Shown one piece after another: positions 62,523 to 64,000 of a stretch of DNA of 64,000 nt (the stretch's first letter is position 1; each line of letters starts with the position of its first letter). Source of the DNA: Carnobacteriaceae bacterium zg-84. GTDB lineage: Bacteria > Bacillota > Bacilli > Lactobacillales > Aerococcaceae. Location of the stretch: assembly GCA_013874835.1 (NCBI GenBank), contig CP059430.1, forward strand, positions 948,864 to 1,012,863. Direction: 5' to 3'. Below the pieces are notes generated by a model, which saw nothing but the letters and a program-made list of their open reading frames with translations, made no database searches and had not been told where the DNA came from. The position numbers and the translations under genes are program-made.

Positions 62523-63887
62523 CTATTTTATACGTTTCAAACAACAAATATAAAACCCATCTGTGCCGAACATATGTGGTAATATACTAATTTCTCCGTA
62601 TTCAGTATAACATTCTTTTGGTAATTTTAAATCATATAATGGCACTCTCTCAAAATTAGTATGTGTTTTTAAAAATTGTGCCATTCGTTTTTCGTTTTCT
62701 TCCAAAGTCACGGTACACGTACTATAAATTAAACGTCCTCCAACGGCAACTTTAGGAAAGACACTTTCAAGAATATCCTCTTGTATAGCAGAAAGTGAGG
62801 AAATTGTATCAAACACTTTACTATATTTAATATCTGGTTTACGCCGCATCAATCCTAAACCGGAGCACGGAGCATCTACAAACACCTTATCAAAATAATT
62901 ATCTGAAAAAGACGACACATCTCGAGCATCTTTTATCATAGCCTCCACAACATCATCTACGTGAAGTCGTTTTGCATTTTCTTCAATCAATTTGATTTTA
63001 TGTTCGTATAAATCCAATGCATAGACTATACCACCCTTTTCTTTATTTAAAAAATGAGCGATATGTGTTGTTTTTCCACCTGGTGCCGCACATGCATCTA
63101 ATACTTTATCACTTTCCTCCAAGGCTCCACACAATGCAACAAGCATTGAACTTTCATCTTGAATCGTAATATCTCCTTGTAAAAATAAAGATGTTTGCGC
63201 AACATGCCCCGAATGTATACGTATACCATTTGGTGCCAATGGACTTTTTTCACACATAAATGTCTGACTTAATTGATTTATTGCTTTATCTACATCATAT
63301 GCTCGAACAGATAGATAAGGTTTCTCGAGTAATGAGTATCCTATTTTTTCTGTTTCTTCTAAACCATAAAGTGTATCAAAATACGTCACTAGCCACATAG
63401 GCAAACTCGTACGTAGTGACACAACTTCTTTTGTTCTTGGTTGCATCATTAAATGAGATAAACGTTCTTTCCCATTTCTATCAATATTTCGCAACACACC
63501 ATTCACAAAATTAACAATACTTTGACCAGCTTTGATTTTTGTAATTTCACTCGCTTCATTCAAAATAGCATATGCAGGAATTTTATCGAGAAATATCATT
63601 TGAAAAGTAGATAATCGTAAAATTGTTCGTAACCATAAAGGAATTGCTTTTTTTACATAAGGTTCTAGTAGATAATCCAATGTCAATCGTCTTTGTGTGA
63701 CGCCGTAAACAATCTCTGTTAATAAATTAGCATCTATTGTAGATAAAGGTACTTCTTTTAAGACAGCATCTAACTTTAAATTGACATAAGCTTGATTTTG
63801 TTCGACATCTACTAAAATTTTCATGGCTAAATATCGTACTGTTTTTTTACGTTGTGCTTTTGTTAATTCGATTGACTTATTTTTCAA
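62523..63887 (-). CDS. rsmB: 16S rRNA (cytosine-967-C5)-methyltransferase
   Basis: 454 aa. The N-terminal NusB-like RNA-binding domain (about 1-150, NLLTEIVYGVTQRR) is followed by a Rossmann methyltransferase: motif I VLDACAAPGGKTTH, motif IV DAPCSGLG with one Cys and STCTVTLEENE with the catalytic Cys. The TTG start at 63887 follows AAAGGAGATTG and lies inside the last codons of fmt. This start type is fixed by the overlap. It modifies C967 in 16S rRNA. Confidence 0.95.
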   Translation of the reverse strand: MKNKSIELTKAQRKKTVRYLAMKILVDVEQNQAYVNLKLDAVLKEVPLSTIDANLLTEIVYGVTQRRLTLDYLLEPYVKKAIPLWLRTILRLSTFQMIFLDKIPAYAILNEASEITKIKAGQSIVNFVNGVLRNIDRNGKERLSHLMMQPRTKEVVSLRTSLPMWLVTYFDTLYGLEETEKIGYSLLEKPYLSVRAYDVDKAINQLSQTFMCEKSPLAPNGIRIHSGHVAQTSLFLQGDITIQDESSMLVALCGALEESDKVLDACAAPGGKTTHIAHFLNKEKGGIVYALDLYEHKIKLIEENAKRLHVDDVVEAMIKDARDVSSFSDNYFDKVFVDAPCSGLGLMRRKPDIKYSKVFDTISSLSAIQEDILESVFPKVAVGGRLIYSTCTVTLEENEKRMAQFLKTHTNFERVPLYDLKLPKECYTEYGEISILPHMFGTDGFYICCLKRIK

Positions 63888-64000
63888 AACAATCTCCTTT
63901 TTCTAATCGAGCACCACTACCACGACAAAAATCAGCAATAGACATTTTTGATTTCCCAGACGGTTGTACTACTTTTAGTGATAATACTGTGTGCTCTCCA
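63877..64000 (-). CDS. fmt: Methionyl-tRNA formyltransferase, C-terminal end (runs off window)
   Basis: Only the last 40 or so residues are present: VLSLKVVQPSGKSKMSIAD, FCRGSGARLEKGD, then the end. This is the usual closing part of Fmt (LQPxGKxxMxxxDFxRG). It overlaps rsmB by 11 bases. Fmt formylates the initiator Met-tRNA; fmt-rsmB-stp-prkC is a conserved gene order. Confidence 0.85.
   Translation of the reverse strand, partial: GEHTVLSLKVVQPSGKSKMSIADFCRGSGARLEKGDCFEK

Overview
The window comes from a low-GC Gram-positive coccus of the order Lactobacillales. Support for this comes from YSIRK/LPXTG surface proteins, a FabT/FabK-type fatty-acid cluster, class 1A dihydroorotate dehydrogenase, an M26 zinc protease with an N-terminal sortase motif, and an M-box in front of a P-type Mg2+ ATPase. 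A Granulicatella-like or other Streptococcus-related commensal is my inference. No rRNA, tRNA or CRISPR array was seen. Nearly all housekeeping genes lie on the minus strand.

Region 1 (1-21.5 kb) is accessory. It holds three large surface proteins on the minus strand: a DUF1542-repeat adhesin running off the left edge, a 938-aa protein with two 367-aa repeats of unknown type, and an approximately 1,900-aa M26 (ZmpB/IgA-protease-like) protein. Between them lie a serine recombinase beside an inverted-repeat-flanked promoter region, a decayed prophage (terminase and portal fragments) with an intact uracil-DNA-glycosylase-like gene in it, an RDD membrane protein, an XRE regulator/small membrane protein pair, one intact ISL3-family element with 8-bp target duplication, and many ISL3 and IS30 remnants.

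Region 2 (21.5-33.9 kb) holds a tRNA-type O-methyltransferase (trmR), a DUF1797 protein, a beta-hydroxyacid dehydrogenase, and an operon of a Cys4-methyltransferase plus a metal-chelate/haem/B12-type ABC importer behind a riboswitch-like attenuator. Divergent from that is an M-box-controlled mgtA with a 48-codon ORF overlapping its start. Next comes a four-gene set (membrane protein, lipase with helical C-terminus, two small helical proteins) after radC that resembles a type VII secreted reverse-domain lipase toxin locus.

Region 3 (33.9-38.9 kb) has a second, near-identical ISL3 copy in opposite orientation, a two-component system, and a complete IS30-family element.

Region 4 (39-52 kb) is core metabolism: pyrB-pyrC-pyrD behind a PyrR-type attenuator, then fabT-fabH-acpP-fabK-fabD-fabG-fabF-accB-fabZ-accC-accD-accA with FabT operators before fabT, fabK and fabF.

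Region 5 (52-64 kb) holds a lone HNH protein, an oligopeptide/nickel-type ABC operon in which the second permease is fused in frame to the substrate-binding lipoprotein, NADH oxidase, and the conserved fmt-rsmB-stp-prkC cluster (fmt runs off the right edge).
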